A stretch of 17,118 nucleotides of DNA from Solirubrobacterales bacterium (GCA_009781575.1 WQXW01000010.1:1-17118), one strand, 5' to 3'; shown: positions 1 to 6,642, counted from the first letter of the stretch. The notes: generated from the sequence alone by a model not told the origin. Numbers and translations: made by a program.

Positions 1-1
1 G

Positions 2-292
2 CTGCTCGGCGTGCTCGCTGGCGCGCTCGTAGCGGACCATCGCCTGGCCGATCTCCACGCGCTGCACCAGACGCAGCTGCTCGAGCTCGTCGAGCACGCG
101 GTACACGCTGGCGCGGCTCACGCGCCGCGCGCCGCCCCCGCGCAGCGCGTCCTCGATCTCCTGTGCCGCGAGCGCGCATTCCTGTGCGCCCAACAGCTCG
201 ATCAGCGCGCGGCGCGCGCCGCCGCGCTTGTGGCCCGCCGCGGCCAGCGTCGCTTCGGCGTGCTGCACCCAGGTCTCGGTGGGGGCGCTCAT
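2..292 (-). CDS. Fur-family metal-responsive repressor (Zur-like), partial
   Basis: Only the first 97 residues are inside the window; the gene runs off the left edge. The ATG at 292 overlaps the permease stop as ATGA, so translation is probably coupled; no Shine-Dalgarno sequence is visible. Residues 41-79 form a Fur-type winged helix, including LAAQEIEDAL and the recognition-helix pattern SRASVYRVLDELEQLRLV. In this family the metal-binding His/Cys residues lie further on, outside the window, so metal specificity cannot be read. As the last gene of a metal-uptake ABC operon, it most likely represses that operon when metal is replete (Zur, or a Mn/Fe-sensing relative). Family assignment is firm; the exact subtype is inference. 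Confidence 0.85.
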   Translation of the reverse strand, partial: MSAPTETWVQHAEATLAAAGHKRGGARRALIELLGAQECALAAQEIEDALRGGGARRVSRASVYRVLDELEQLRLVQRVEIGQAMVRYERASEHAEQ

Positions 293-1152
293 GTGAGGAT
301 GGTATGGCGTTCGGGGGGATGGGCCTCGTGGCGCGCCGCGCGCGCTCCCGCCGGCGGGGCGCGCCGGGCGCGCCTCACCGCGGCCCACCCCCGGCCGATC
401 GCGTACAGCGCGGCGGCGCTGGCGCCCACGAAGAACCCGATCGGATAGTTGGTGGTGTAGGACAGCGCGATCGCCGCCCACACGGTGACCAGCGCCAGCG
501 CGACCGACAGGGCCAGCGCGCGCTGCGGTCGATCGGTGAAGGAGCGCGCCGCCGCCGGCGCGCCGATCATCAGGCTGAAGATCAACAGCGTGCCCACCAC
601 CGGCACCGTCATGGTCGTCGCCAGCGCCACCACCGCCAGAAACGCCAGCTCCATGCGCCAGCGGCCGATCCCGCGCGCCTCGCCCACCTCGGCGAGCACG
701 GAGGAGAGCATCAACGGCCGGTAGAGCAGCGCCACGACGAGCACACACACCCCGGCCAGCGCGGCGGTCGGCGCGAGCTCGCTGGGGCTGATGCCCAGCA
801 CCTCGCCGAACAGCAGCGAGTACACCGCCGGCTCATACTCGGAGCTCACACTGAGGAACAGCGCGCCCAGGCCGAGCATCGTCACGAGCGTGAGCGCGGT
901 CACCGCGTCGCTCCGCCCACGCCGCCCGAGCACTCCGATCGTGAGCGCGCCCAGCAGCGAGAACACGCCCAGCCCGACGATCGTGTCCACTCCCACCAGC
1001 ACCGCACCGGCCGCGCCGGCGAACGCGCCGTTGGGGATCGCGTGCGCCACGAACGCCGCGCCGCGCAACACCACGAAAAAGCCCACCACGCCGGCCACGA
1101 CCGCCACGATGCTCGCCACGATCCACGCGTTGACCATGAAGCCCGAGAACAC
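289..1152 (-). CDS. Metal ABC transporter permease, ABC-3 family (second permease)
   Basis: Integral membrane subunit of about 287 residues, the usual size for the ZnuB/TroC/TroD family, with roughly eight hydrophobic segments. It carries the family-typical stretch FFVVLRGAAFVAHAIPNGAF near the N terminus. I chose the GTG at 1152 because AGGGGG lies 5 nt upstream; an ATG at 1137 in the same frame has no such site. The gene starts 10 nt after the first permease ends and its stop overlaps the repressor start (ATGA, 289-292). Two different permeases in one operon suggest a heterodimeric channel, as in TroCD/MntCD-type importers. It would carry Zn or Mn across the cytoplasmic membrane using the ATPase encoded at 2098-2982. 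Confidence 0.88.
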   Translation of the reverse strand: MFSGFMVNAWIVASIVAVVAGVVGFFVVLRGAAFVAHAIPNGAFAGAAGAVLVGVDTIVGLGVFSLLGALTIGVLGRRGRSDAVTALTLVTMLGLGALFLSVSSEYEPAVYSLLFGEVLGISPSELAPTAALAGVCVLVVALLYRPLMLSSVLAEVGEARGIGRWRMELAFLAVVALATTMTVPVVGTLLIFSLMIGAPAAARSFTDRPQRALALSVALALVTVWAAIALSYTTNYPIGFFVGASAAALYAIGRGWAAVRRARRAPPAGARAARHEAHPPERHTILT

Positions 1153-1162
1153 CCGCGCCCCC

Positions 1163-2101
1163 TCACCCAGCGGTGGCCCGGTGCGGGGTGCCCCGGTCGT
1201 CCGCGAACGCCCGGCGCGCGGTGGCAGCGTGCGCCCGACGGCGCTCGCGCCACGCGGGCACGCCGGAGAGCAGGTACACGACAAAGACGATCGTGACCAC
1301 GAAGAAGCTGACCGGCCAGCCGTTGCCCCGCGGCGGCCAGTAGTAACTGTCGTAGGCCAGCACGATTCCCAGCCACATCGCCGCCACGCCGAGCGCCGCA
1401 GCCAGCAGTACCGCGCGGCCCGGCCGCCGGGTCGCGCGCAGAGCGGCGGCGGCGGGACCGATCAACAGCGCGGTGGAGAGGATCGAGCCGATCGTCAGCG
1501 CGCACAGCGCGACCGCGGCGGCCAGCGCCAGCAGGTAGGTGGCGCCGACGATCCGCACCGGCACGCCTCGGGCGCCCGCGATCTCGGGGCTCACGGTGCT
1601 GAGCAGCAGCGGGCGGTGGATCACGAGCAGCACCGCCACCACCGCCGCGGCGAGCGCCGCGACCAGCGGGATCGTGGAGCCGGCGATCTCGAAGATCGAG
1701 CCGAACAGGATCGTCACCACCACACCGGTGGTGTTGTGGATCGTGCTGTCGAGGTACATGAACAGCGCGGCCAGCCCGAGCGCGGCGCCGAGCGCGATCC
1801 CGGTCGCCAGGTCGCGCCCGCGCGCGCGCTGGATGCCGACCAGCTCCATCGCGCCGGCCGCGAGCACGCCGAACACAAGGAACCCCACCAGCGGCGCGGC
1901 GCCGATCAGGAACGCGCCGGAGCCCCCGCTGGTGCCGATGTCGCCGAACGCCTCCGCCGCGAAGGACTGCCCGCGCATCACCGTGAACACGCCGAGCGCG
2001 CCGGCCACGACCGCGACGGCCGCGCCAACGATCACGGCGGTGCGCACCGCGTCGCTTTCGAAGAAGCCCACCTCGAACACCGGCGCGAGGAAGTGGCTCA
2101 C
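1163..2101 (-). CDS. Metal ABC transporter permease, ABC-3 family (first permease)
   Basis: A 312-residue polytopic membrane protein with about eight hydrophobic helices and the ABC-3 N-terminal pattern FTVMRGQSFAAEAFGDIG. The GTG start at 2101 overlaps the ATPase stop as GTGA, with GGAGAG about 6 nt upstream. It is a paralogue of the following gene, and the pair probably forms the two halves of the import channel. The C-terminal ~30 residues are hydrophilic, Arg/Ala-rich and outside the membrane domain. It works with the neighbouring ATPase and binding lipoprotein; whether the substrate is zinc or manganese is not fixed by this protein. Confidence 0.88.
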   Translation of the reverse strand: MSHFLAPVFEVGFFESDAVRTAVIVGAAVAVVAGALGVFTVMRGQSFAAEAFGDIGTSGGSGAFLIGAAPLVGFLVFGVLAAGAMELVGIQRARGRDLATGIALGAALGLAALFMYLDSTIHNTTGVVVTILFGSIFEIAGSTIPLVAALAAAVVAVLLVIHRPLLLSTVSPEIAGARGVPVRIVGATYLLALAAAVALCALTIGSILSTALLIGPAAAALRATRRPGRAVLLAAALGVAAMWLGIVLAYDSYYWPPRGNGWPVSFFVVTIVFVVYLLSGVPAWRERRRAHAATARRAFADDRGTPHRATAG

Positions 2102-2982
2102 GCGCCGCTCTCCGCCTCGGGGAAGCGCAGCTCGTGGCCGGCCAGGTCCTCGCCCGCGCCGGCCACCACGATCACCCGGCCGTGCACGTGCAGCACATCG
2201 ACGTGGTGGCCGTAGAGGCGGCTGAGCACATCGCTGCGCACGACCTCATCCGCGGAGCCGCTCACCGCCCGCCCGGCGGCGAGATACACAACGCGGTCCA
2301 TCACCGGCAGCAGCGGATTGATCTCGTGTGCGGAGATCAACACCGCGATCCGCTGCTCGCGGGCGATGCGCGCCAGCAGCGCGACCACTTCCTCAGCGCT
2401 GCGCAGGTCGAGGTTTGCCAACGGCTCGTCCGCCAGGAGCAGCCGCGGTCGCCCGATCAGCGCGTGCGCGATCAGCACCCGCTGCTGCTCGCCGCCCGAC
2501 AGCAGACCCACGCGCCGCTCGGCGAACTCGAGGGCGTCGACCGCGGCGAGCATCTGCTCGGCGCGCTCGCGCCGCGCGCGCGAGGGGCGCGCGATCCCGA
2601 AGCGGTGCGCGTCGATCCCGAGCGCCACGAGGTCGCGCGCGCGCAACGGCATGTCGGGGTCGAGCAGGAACTTCTGCGGCACGTACCCGATCAGCGGGTT
2701 GCGGCGCGAGCGCGCGCCGCCAGCCACGCGCACCGCTCCGCCACTCGCCGGCGTCAGCCCGAGCACGACCCGGAAGAGCGTGGTCTTGCCCGCGCCGTTG
2801 GCGCCGATCAGCCCGGTGAACTCGCCCGCGCGGATCGCGAACGACACGTCGTCCAGCACCATGTGGGCGCCGAGTTGCACGTGTATGTGCTCGACCGCGA
2901 GGATCTCCTCGGCCGACCCCGCGCGCGCGGCGGGTGACACTTGCCCCGGCGTCGCCGCTCGCGCGCTCGAGCTCACACTCAC
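2098..2982 (-). CDS. Metal ABC transporter ATP-binding protein (ZnuC/TroB-type)
   Basis: Cytoplasmic ATPase of 294 residues that powers metal import. It has Walker A GANGAGKTT (60-68), Q-loop Gln 103, signature LSGGEQ (161-166), Walker B LLLADE (181-186) and switch His 219, so it should be catalytically intact. The first ~25 residues are a low-complexity Ser/Ala-rich extension absent from typical ZnuC. I chose the GTG at 2982 because it overlaps the stop of the binding-protein gene (GTGA, 2979-2982) with GGAAAAG upstream; a second in-frame GTG at 2976 is possible. A C-terminal extension after the ATPase core (about residues 240-294) is typical of metal-type ATPases. It belongs to one operon with both permeases and the repressor. 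Confidence 0.92.
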   Translation of the reverse strand: MSVSSSARAATPGQVSPAARAGSAEEILAVEHIHVQLGAHMVLDDVSFAIRAGEFTGLIGANGAGKTTLFRVVLGLTPASGGAVRVAGGARSRRNPLIGYVPQKFLLDPDMPLRARDLVALGIDAHRFGIARPSRARRERAEQMLAAVDALEFAERRVGLLSGGEQQRVLIAHALIGRPRLLLADEPLANLDLRSAEEVVALLARIAREQRIAVLISAHEINPLLPVMDRVVYLAAGRAVSGSADEVVRSDVLSRLYGHHVDVLHVHGRVIVVAGAGEDLAGHELRFPEAESGA

Positions 2983-3980
2983 AGCTTTTCCGTCGAGACG
3001 CCCTGCGTGACGGCCTCTTCGATCGCCCTCAGCTCGGCCATCATCCACGACTGGTAGTCGTAGCCGGGAGTGGGCATCGTCTCATACACGCCCACCACCG
3101 GAATGCCACTGTGCTTGGCATCGTTGACAAACGATTCGGTGAGCGAGCTGGTCACCTGCTGGTTGTGCACAAACGCCTTCACCCTGTGTGCGGCGAACAG
3201 CGACTGCTCGAGGCTCGCGTCCTGGGGCGCGGGATCGGTGCCGTTCATGATGTCGGCCTGGATGGAGAACGGGGTGAGGTTGTCAACTCCCGCGGCTTCC
3301 AACATGTAGTCGGCGACCGGCTCGGTCGTCGCGACCGGCGTGTTGGGGTGGTGTTCTCCGAACCGGCGCAGGGCCTTCAACCACGGTTGCAGGGAGGCGT
3401 CGAACGCCCGCGCGTTGGCCGCGAAGTAGGCGGCGTGCGCGGGCTGCAGCTCCGAGAGCTCGCGCGCCAGCGCCGCGGCGACCGCGGGCATGGTGCTCGG
3501 CTTGTACCACAGGTGCGGGTTGGGGGTCGATTCGGGCAGGTCCAGGAGCTTCTGCACGTCGATCACCCTGCGGCCCGCGCTCGGCGAGGCCGACTCGATC
3601 TTTTCCATATAGGTGTCGTAGCCGACGCCGTTCTGCACGATCAGCGCGGCCTGGCTGACCGTCTGCGCCACGCTCGGGCTGGCCTCGTAGGTGTGCGGAT
3701 CGGTGTTGGGATTGCTCTCGATCGCGCTCACCTTCACGTAGCGCCCGCCGATCTGTTCGATCACGTTGGCATACTCGTTCTCCGCCCCCACCGCCGCGAT
3801 CTGCCCGGGGGCGGCGGGGTCGCCGGAGGAGGACACGCCACAGCCGGCGAGCACGCCAACCGCAAGCGGCGCCAGCAGCACGGCCAGGAGCCCGCGGGGC
3901 ACGCGCCCGGCGCCACGGGCCGCGCGGGGGTTGTCGCGGGGGTTGTCGCGGGGGTTGTCGCGGGGGTTGTCGACGGGCAT
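2979..3980 (-). CDS. Metal-binding lipoprotein, cluster 9 (ZnuA/TroA/PsaA-type)
   Basis: Extracytoplasmic binding protein of 333 residues that hands Zn or Mn to the importer. A hydrophobic signal segment (30-46) ends in lipobox LAGC with Cys 47 as the lipidation site. By family pattern, the metal ligands are His 96 (DPHTYE), His 156 (NPHLWY), Glu 220 (TTEPVADY) and Glu 300 (VVGVYE). There is no His-rich loop. A Glu at the third position is seen in Mn-binding PsaA-type proteins, so zinc specificity should not be assumed. The N-terminal region before the signal helix is unusual, with four DNPR units encoded by a 12-bp tandem repeat. I chose the ATG at 3980; a TTG at 3986 is in frame, but the AGAGA fits the ATG better. 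First gene of the operon. Confidence 0.92.
   Translation of the reverse strand: MPVDNPRDNPRDNPRDNPRAARGAGRVPRGLLAVLLAPLAVGVLAGCGVSSSGDPAAPGQIAAVGAENEYANVIEQIGGRYVKVSAIESNPNTDPHTYEASPSVAQTVSQAALIVQNGVGYDTYMEKIESASPSAGRRVIDVQKLLDLPESTPNPHLWYKPSTMPAVAAALARELSELQPAHAAYFAANARAFDASLQPWLKALRRFGEHHPNTPVATTEPVADYMLEAAGVDNLTPFSIQADIMNGTDPAPQDASLEQSLFAAHRVKAFVHNQQVTSSLTESFVNDAKHSGIPVVGVYETMPTPGYDYQSWMMAELRAIEEAVTQGVSTEKL
3926..3973 (+). repeat. 12-bp tandem repeat, four units, in the lipoprotein N terminus
   Basis: Four consecutive units of GGGGGTTGTCGC (plus-strand reading), the last diverging at its final base. On the minus strand they encode four Asp-Asn-Pro-Arg units at the extreme N terminus of the metal-binding lipoprotein, ahead of the hydrophobic signal segment. 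The period is a multiple of three, so copy-number change by slippage would preserve the frame. Confidence 0.95.
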
Positions 3981-4016
3981 CGGCAATCTCTGACGCAGCC
4001 TACAGCATTTTTAGAC

Positions 4017-4031
4017 TGAATCTCATTCTCA
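4017..4031 (-). promoter_or_regulatory. Candidate Fur/Zur operator upstream of the metal operon
   Basis: Read on the minus strand the site is TGAGAATGAGATTCA. It has TGA/TCA ends and matches 11 of 15 positions of the idealised Fur-family 7-1-7 pattern TGATAATGATTATCA. It lies 37 bp upstream of the lipoprotein start, within an AT-richer stretch, and the operon ends in a Fur-family gene. That is the expected place for an autoregulatory operator. The match is by eye only. Confidence 0.5.
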
Positions 4032-4045
4032 TCCATATCGGAAAA

Positions 4046-4068
4046 TTGATCGTGATCATGTCGATCAA
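4046..4068. promoter_or_regulatory. Inverted repeat TTGATCG/CGATCAA in the divergent promoter region
   Basis: Seven-base arms TTGATCG and CGATCAA flank a 9-bp spacer that itself contains the palindrome TGATCA. The symmetry suggests a dimeric regulator site or promoter-proximal operator between the divergently transcribed metal operon and the efflux gene. No regulator can be named. Confidence 0.4.
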
Positions 4069-4144
4069 AGTCCCCGTGCCCGCTTGGGCCCGCACGCCCG
4101 GGCGCCCATGAAAGTGCGCATTTTGCGGGGATCTGACACGGCCT

Positions 4145-4265
4145 CGAACATGCCTGTCGGAGGCAGCGTTGGGGGATTCAAAAAGAGGATTGGTTCCGCG
4201 CGGAACCAATCCTCAAAACAAAAAACACAACGGCTGCTGCTCGGGAGCTCGACCGGCACCGCCGG
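4145..4265 (+). repeat. Dispersed palindromic repeat, copy 1 (best palindrome)
   Basis: The element runs from CGAACA through CGTTGGGGGATTC, a perfect 30-bp palindrome at 4185-4214 (arms GAGGATTGGTTCCGC and its complement, no spacer), an A-rich segment, CAACGG and a small hairpin CCGGC-ACC-GCCGG at 4253-4265. CGTTG before and CAACG after the palindrome can form an outer stem. Five T residues follow the palindrome on the minus strand (complement of 4180-4184). A further block at 4108-4133 (ATGAAAGTGCGC then ATTTTGCGGGGATC) is shared with copy 3. The same core recurs at 6472-6560, 15418-15534 and 16966-17080. Confidence 0.93.
4180..4214 (-). terminator. Terminator-like hairpin in repeat copy 1 (minus-strand reading)
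   Basis: Read on the minus strand, the perfect palindrome can fold into a 13-bp stem with a CGCG loop and is directly followed by TTTTTGAAT. That is the form of an intrinsic terminator. It would stop antisense transcription coming from the efflux gene before it reaches the metal operon. The plus strand lacks a T tract. Confidence 0.5.
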
Positions 4266-4444
4266 AGCGCGCGCCGGCGCATCGTGCGGGAATCCGGCGC
4301 TGTCTTCCTGTGAGCGGGGCAGGCCCGACGGAGGACCCTCGCCCTCCGCGGCGAGCCGGCGCCGCGCGGGGACCCCGGGCGTCGATGGTGGCATGCTCCC
4401 AGGGCCATGCGCCCCCTGCGCTCGATCTCGAAGGCCGCTCGCTG

Positions 4445-6451
4445 ATGGCGGTCGCGGCGAGCGCACCCACGGCCCCGCTCGTGGCGCGGCCGCGGGTTGG
4501 GGTGATCTTCGCGGGGCTGATGTTGGTGATGCTGCTGGCGGCGCTCGACCAGACGATCGTCGCCACCGCGCTGCCCACGATCGTGGGCGATCTGGGTGGG
4601 CTCAACCGCCTGGCGTGGGTGACCAGCGCCTTTCTGCTCGCCCAGACCGCGGTCACGCCGATCTACGGGAAGCTCGGCGACCTGTACGGGCGCAAGCGCG
4701 TCCTGCAGAGCGCGGTGCTGCTGTTCCTGCTCGGCTCCGCGCTCTGCGGACAGGCCGGCGGGATGACCGAGCTGATCGCGTTTCGCGCCGTGCAGGGTCT
4801 CGGCGCGGGCGGGCTGATGGTGCTCACCCAGTCGGTGATCGGCGACATCGTGCCGCCGCGCGAACGTGGCCGCTACCAGGGGCTGTTCGGCGCGGTGTTC
4901 GGCGCGGCCAGCGTGGGCGGACCGCTGCTGGGAGGCGTGATCGTGCAGGGCATCTCCTGGCGGTGGATCTTCTATGTCAACCTGCCGATCGGGCTGCTGG
5001 CGCTGGCGGTGATCGGCGCCACGCTGCCGGCGACCGGGGGCCGCGGGCGCCCCGCGATCGACTACCTGGGCGCCGGGCTGCTCGCGAGCGGCCTCTCCGC
5101 GATCGTGCTGGTGACGAGCCTCGGCGGCACCACGTGGGCGTGGGAATCGGCGCAGACCGTGCTGGTGGGCGCGCTCGGCGTGGGGCTGCTCGTTGCCTTT
5201 CTGTTCGCCGAGCGCCGCGCGCGCGAGCCGGTGCTGCCGCTCTCGCTGTTGCGCGACCGCGTGTTCGCGGTGGCCGGCTCGCTGTCGACGATCGTCGGCT
5301 TCGCGCTGTTCGGCGCGGTCACCTTCCTGCCCCTCTATTTCCAAACCGTCGATCAGGCCTCGCCCACCGGCGCGGGCCTGCGGCTGGTGCCGATGATGGC
5401 GGGTGTGCTGTTCATGTCGATCCTCTCCGGGCAGGTGATCTCGCGCACGGGGCGCTATCGCGCCTTCCCGATCCTCGGCACGCTGCTCATGAGCGTCGGC
5501 CTGGTGCTGCTGTCTCGGTTGGACGTCGGCACGAGCACCGCCCAGTCGGCGTTGTACCTGCTCGTGCTGGGCCTCGGGCTGGGCTCCACGATGCAGGTGC
5601 TCGTGCTGGCCGTGCAGAACGCGGTCGACTACTCGGTGCTCGGCGCCGCCACCTCCGGTGTCACGATGCTGCGCGGCATCGGCGGCTCGCTCGGCACCGC
5701 GGTGTTCGGCGCGATCTTCTCCACCCGCCTGGAGAGCCGGCTCCGCGGCGTGCTGCACGGTCCGATCGGAGCGCAGGTGAGCCACGGCGCCAGGCTCACC
5801 GGCGCCCAGGTGGCACGCCTGCCGGAGCCGGCCAGAAGCGCCTATCAGCACGCCTACGTCCATGCGCTGAGCCCCGTCTTCCTGGTGGCCGCCGGGGTCG
5901 CCGCGCTGGGCTTCGCGCTGAGCCTCGCGCTGCAGGATCGCGCGCTGCGCGCGGCGCCGTCCACCAGCACGGGGCTCGACGACACTCTCGCCGCGCCCCG
6001 CTCGCCCGACTCGCTGGCGGAGGTCGAGCGCTCGCTCACGAAGGTGACCACGCCGGAGGAGCGCAGGCGCTTCAGAGCGCAGCTCGCCGAGCGCGCGGGC
6101 GTGTCGCTGAGCCCCGGCGCCACCTGGGCGCTGGTGCGCATCGACGAGCACGGCGCCACCCGGGCGCGGGAGCTGGCCGCGCGGGACGGCGTTCCCGCCG
6201 AGCGCATCGCGGCGGTGATGGCGGAGTTGCGCAGCCGCGGTCTGGTGAGCGGCGAGGACCCGCCGCGACTCACCGTCAAGGGGCGCGAGCACACCGACCG
6301 CCTGCTGAGCGCGCGGTGCGAGTTGCTCGCAGCCGCCCTCGCCGACGACGGCGCCGAGCGCGAGCCCCAGGTGCTCGACCTGCTGCGCCGGCTGGCGCGC
6401 GAGCTGTGTGGCGAGCCGCCGCTCGGCCACACGGCGCATGCGAGCACATAG
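4445..6451 (+). CDS. DHA2-family MFS multidrug efflux transporter with C-terminal winged-helix-like domain
   Basis: A 668-residue protein. Residues ~15-510 form a 14-helix EmrB/QacA-type drug:H+ antiporter with TM1 LDQTIVATALPTIVGDL (Asp 35), motif A GKLGDLYGRKR (75-85) and a motif C glycine/proline run GAASVGGPLLGG. It would export toxic compounds using the proton gradient. After the last helix there is a ~160-residue cytoplasmic tail. Residues ~556-636 look like a MarR-type winged helix (TRARELAARDGVPAERIAAV, then RSRGLVSGEDPPRLTVKG). I chose the ATG at 4445 because GAAGG lies 10 nt upstream and it directly precedes the conserved N terminus. The frame stays open upstream into repeat copy 1, so a start at 4169 or 4385 would be spurious. 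It stands alone, with a repeat copy on each side. Confidence 0.9.
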   Translation: MAVAASAPTAPLVARPRVGVIFAGLMLVMLLAALDQTIVATALPTIVGDLGGLNRLAWVTSAFLLAQTAVTPIYGKLGDLYGRKRVLQSAVLLFLLGSALCGQAGGMTELIAFRAVQGLGAGGLMVLTQSVIGDIVPPRERGRYQGLFGAVFGAASVGGPLLGGVIVQGISWRWIFYVNLPIGLLALAVIGATLPATGGRGRPAIDYLGAGLLASGLSAIVLVTSLGGTTWAWESAQTVLVGALGVGLLVAFLFAERRAREPVLPLSLLRDRVFAVAGSLSTIVGFALFGAVTFLPLYFQTVDQASPTGAGLRLVPMMAGVLFMSILSGQVISRTGRYRAFPILGTLLMSVGLVLLSRLDVGTSTAQSALYLLVLGLGLGSTMQVLVLAVQNAVDYSVLGAATSGVTMLRGIGGSLGTAVFGAIFSTRLESRLRGVLHGPIGAQVSHGARLTGAQVARLPEPARSAYQHAYVHALSPVFLVAAGVAALGFALSLALQDRALRAAPSTSTGLDDTLAAPRSPDSLAEVERSLTKVTTPEERRRFRAQLAERAGVSLSPGATWALVRIDEHGATRARELAARDGVPAERIAAVMAELRSRGLVSGEDPPRLTVKGREHTDRLLSARCELLAAALADDGAEREPQVLDLLRRLARELCGEPPLGHTAHAST

Positions 6452-6471
6452 CGCGCGAATCCGCGCAGCGT

Positions 6472-6560
6472 CGAACACGCCTGTCTGAGGCGCTGTTGGG
6501 GGATTCAAAAAGAGGATTGGTTCCGCGCGGAAGCAATCCCAAAAACAAACACACCAACGG
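6472..6560 (+). repeat. Dispersed palindromic repeat, copy 2 (degenerate)
   Basis: Same orientation as copy 1, starting about 20 nt after the efflux stop codon. The left half is nearly identical (CGAACA, then TGTTGGGGGATTC, AAAAAGAGGATTGG). The right arm of the palindrome (6512-6541) has a G-G mismatch and has lost its outer two pairs. The outer stem CTGTTGG/CCAACGG still pairs, with one G-T wobble. The 3' mini-hairpin and the upstream block are absent, and sequence beyond 6560 is unrelated to the other copies. Confidence 0.9.
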
Positions 6561-6586
6561 GGATTGTTTCGTGGAAGAAGTTTTCG

Positions 6587-6616
6587 TTGATAGTGAATGG
6601 AAGTTGTCGGGAATAT
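6587..6616 (+). promoter_or_regulatory. Candidate promoter for the glycan operon
   Basis: TTGATA at 6587-6592 matches the -35 consensus at five of six positions. It is followed after 18 nt by GAATAT, a weak -10. It lies in the AT-richer gap upstream of the epimerase gene, which would leave a leader of roughly 290 nt. The weak -10 makes this tentative. Confidence 0.3.
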
Positions 6617-6642
6617 TGTGGGGCTTCCGATTGCACACGACT

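Larger units (their letters stand above)
3981..4444. other. Intergenic region between divergent metal operon and efflux gene
   Basis: About 460 bp without a supported gene. From left to right it holds the candidate Fur/Zur box (4017-4031), the inverted repeat at 4046-4068, the upstream block of repeat copy 1 (4108-4133), repeat copy 1 itself (4145-4265) and a GC-rich leader to the efflux start. ORFs crossing it on either strand begin or run inside the repeat and show no family resemblance. I see no convincing -10/-35 pair for the efflux gene. Confidence 0.7.

Noticed and set aside
289..2225. Plus-strand ORFs across the metal operon (for example 163-1296 and 791-2215)
   Set aside because: They are Arg/His/Gln or Ser/Thr/Pro-rich shadows of the minus-strand permease and ATPase genes, which have correct length, membrane helices and motifs.
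3926..3973. G-rich tandem run as a possible G-quadruplex
   Set aside because: Runs of five G spaced by 7 nt could in principle form one, but they lie within a coding tandem repeat and nothing else supports a structural role.
4191..4210. Thrombin-site-like LVPRG peptide in one frame of the repeat, suggesting vector contamination
   Set aside because: It arises from the palindrome TTCCGCGCGGAACC, recurs four times with natural divergence, and no vector features flank it.
4145..4265. CRISPR repeat interpretation of the recurring palindromic element
   Set aside because: The copies are kilobases apart, occur in both orientations and have no spacers of regular length or cas genes.
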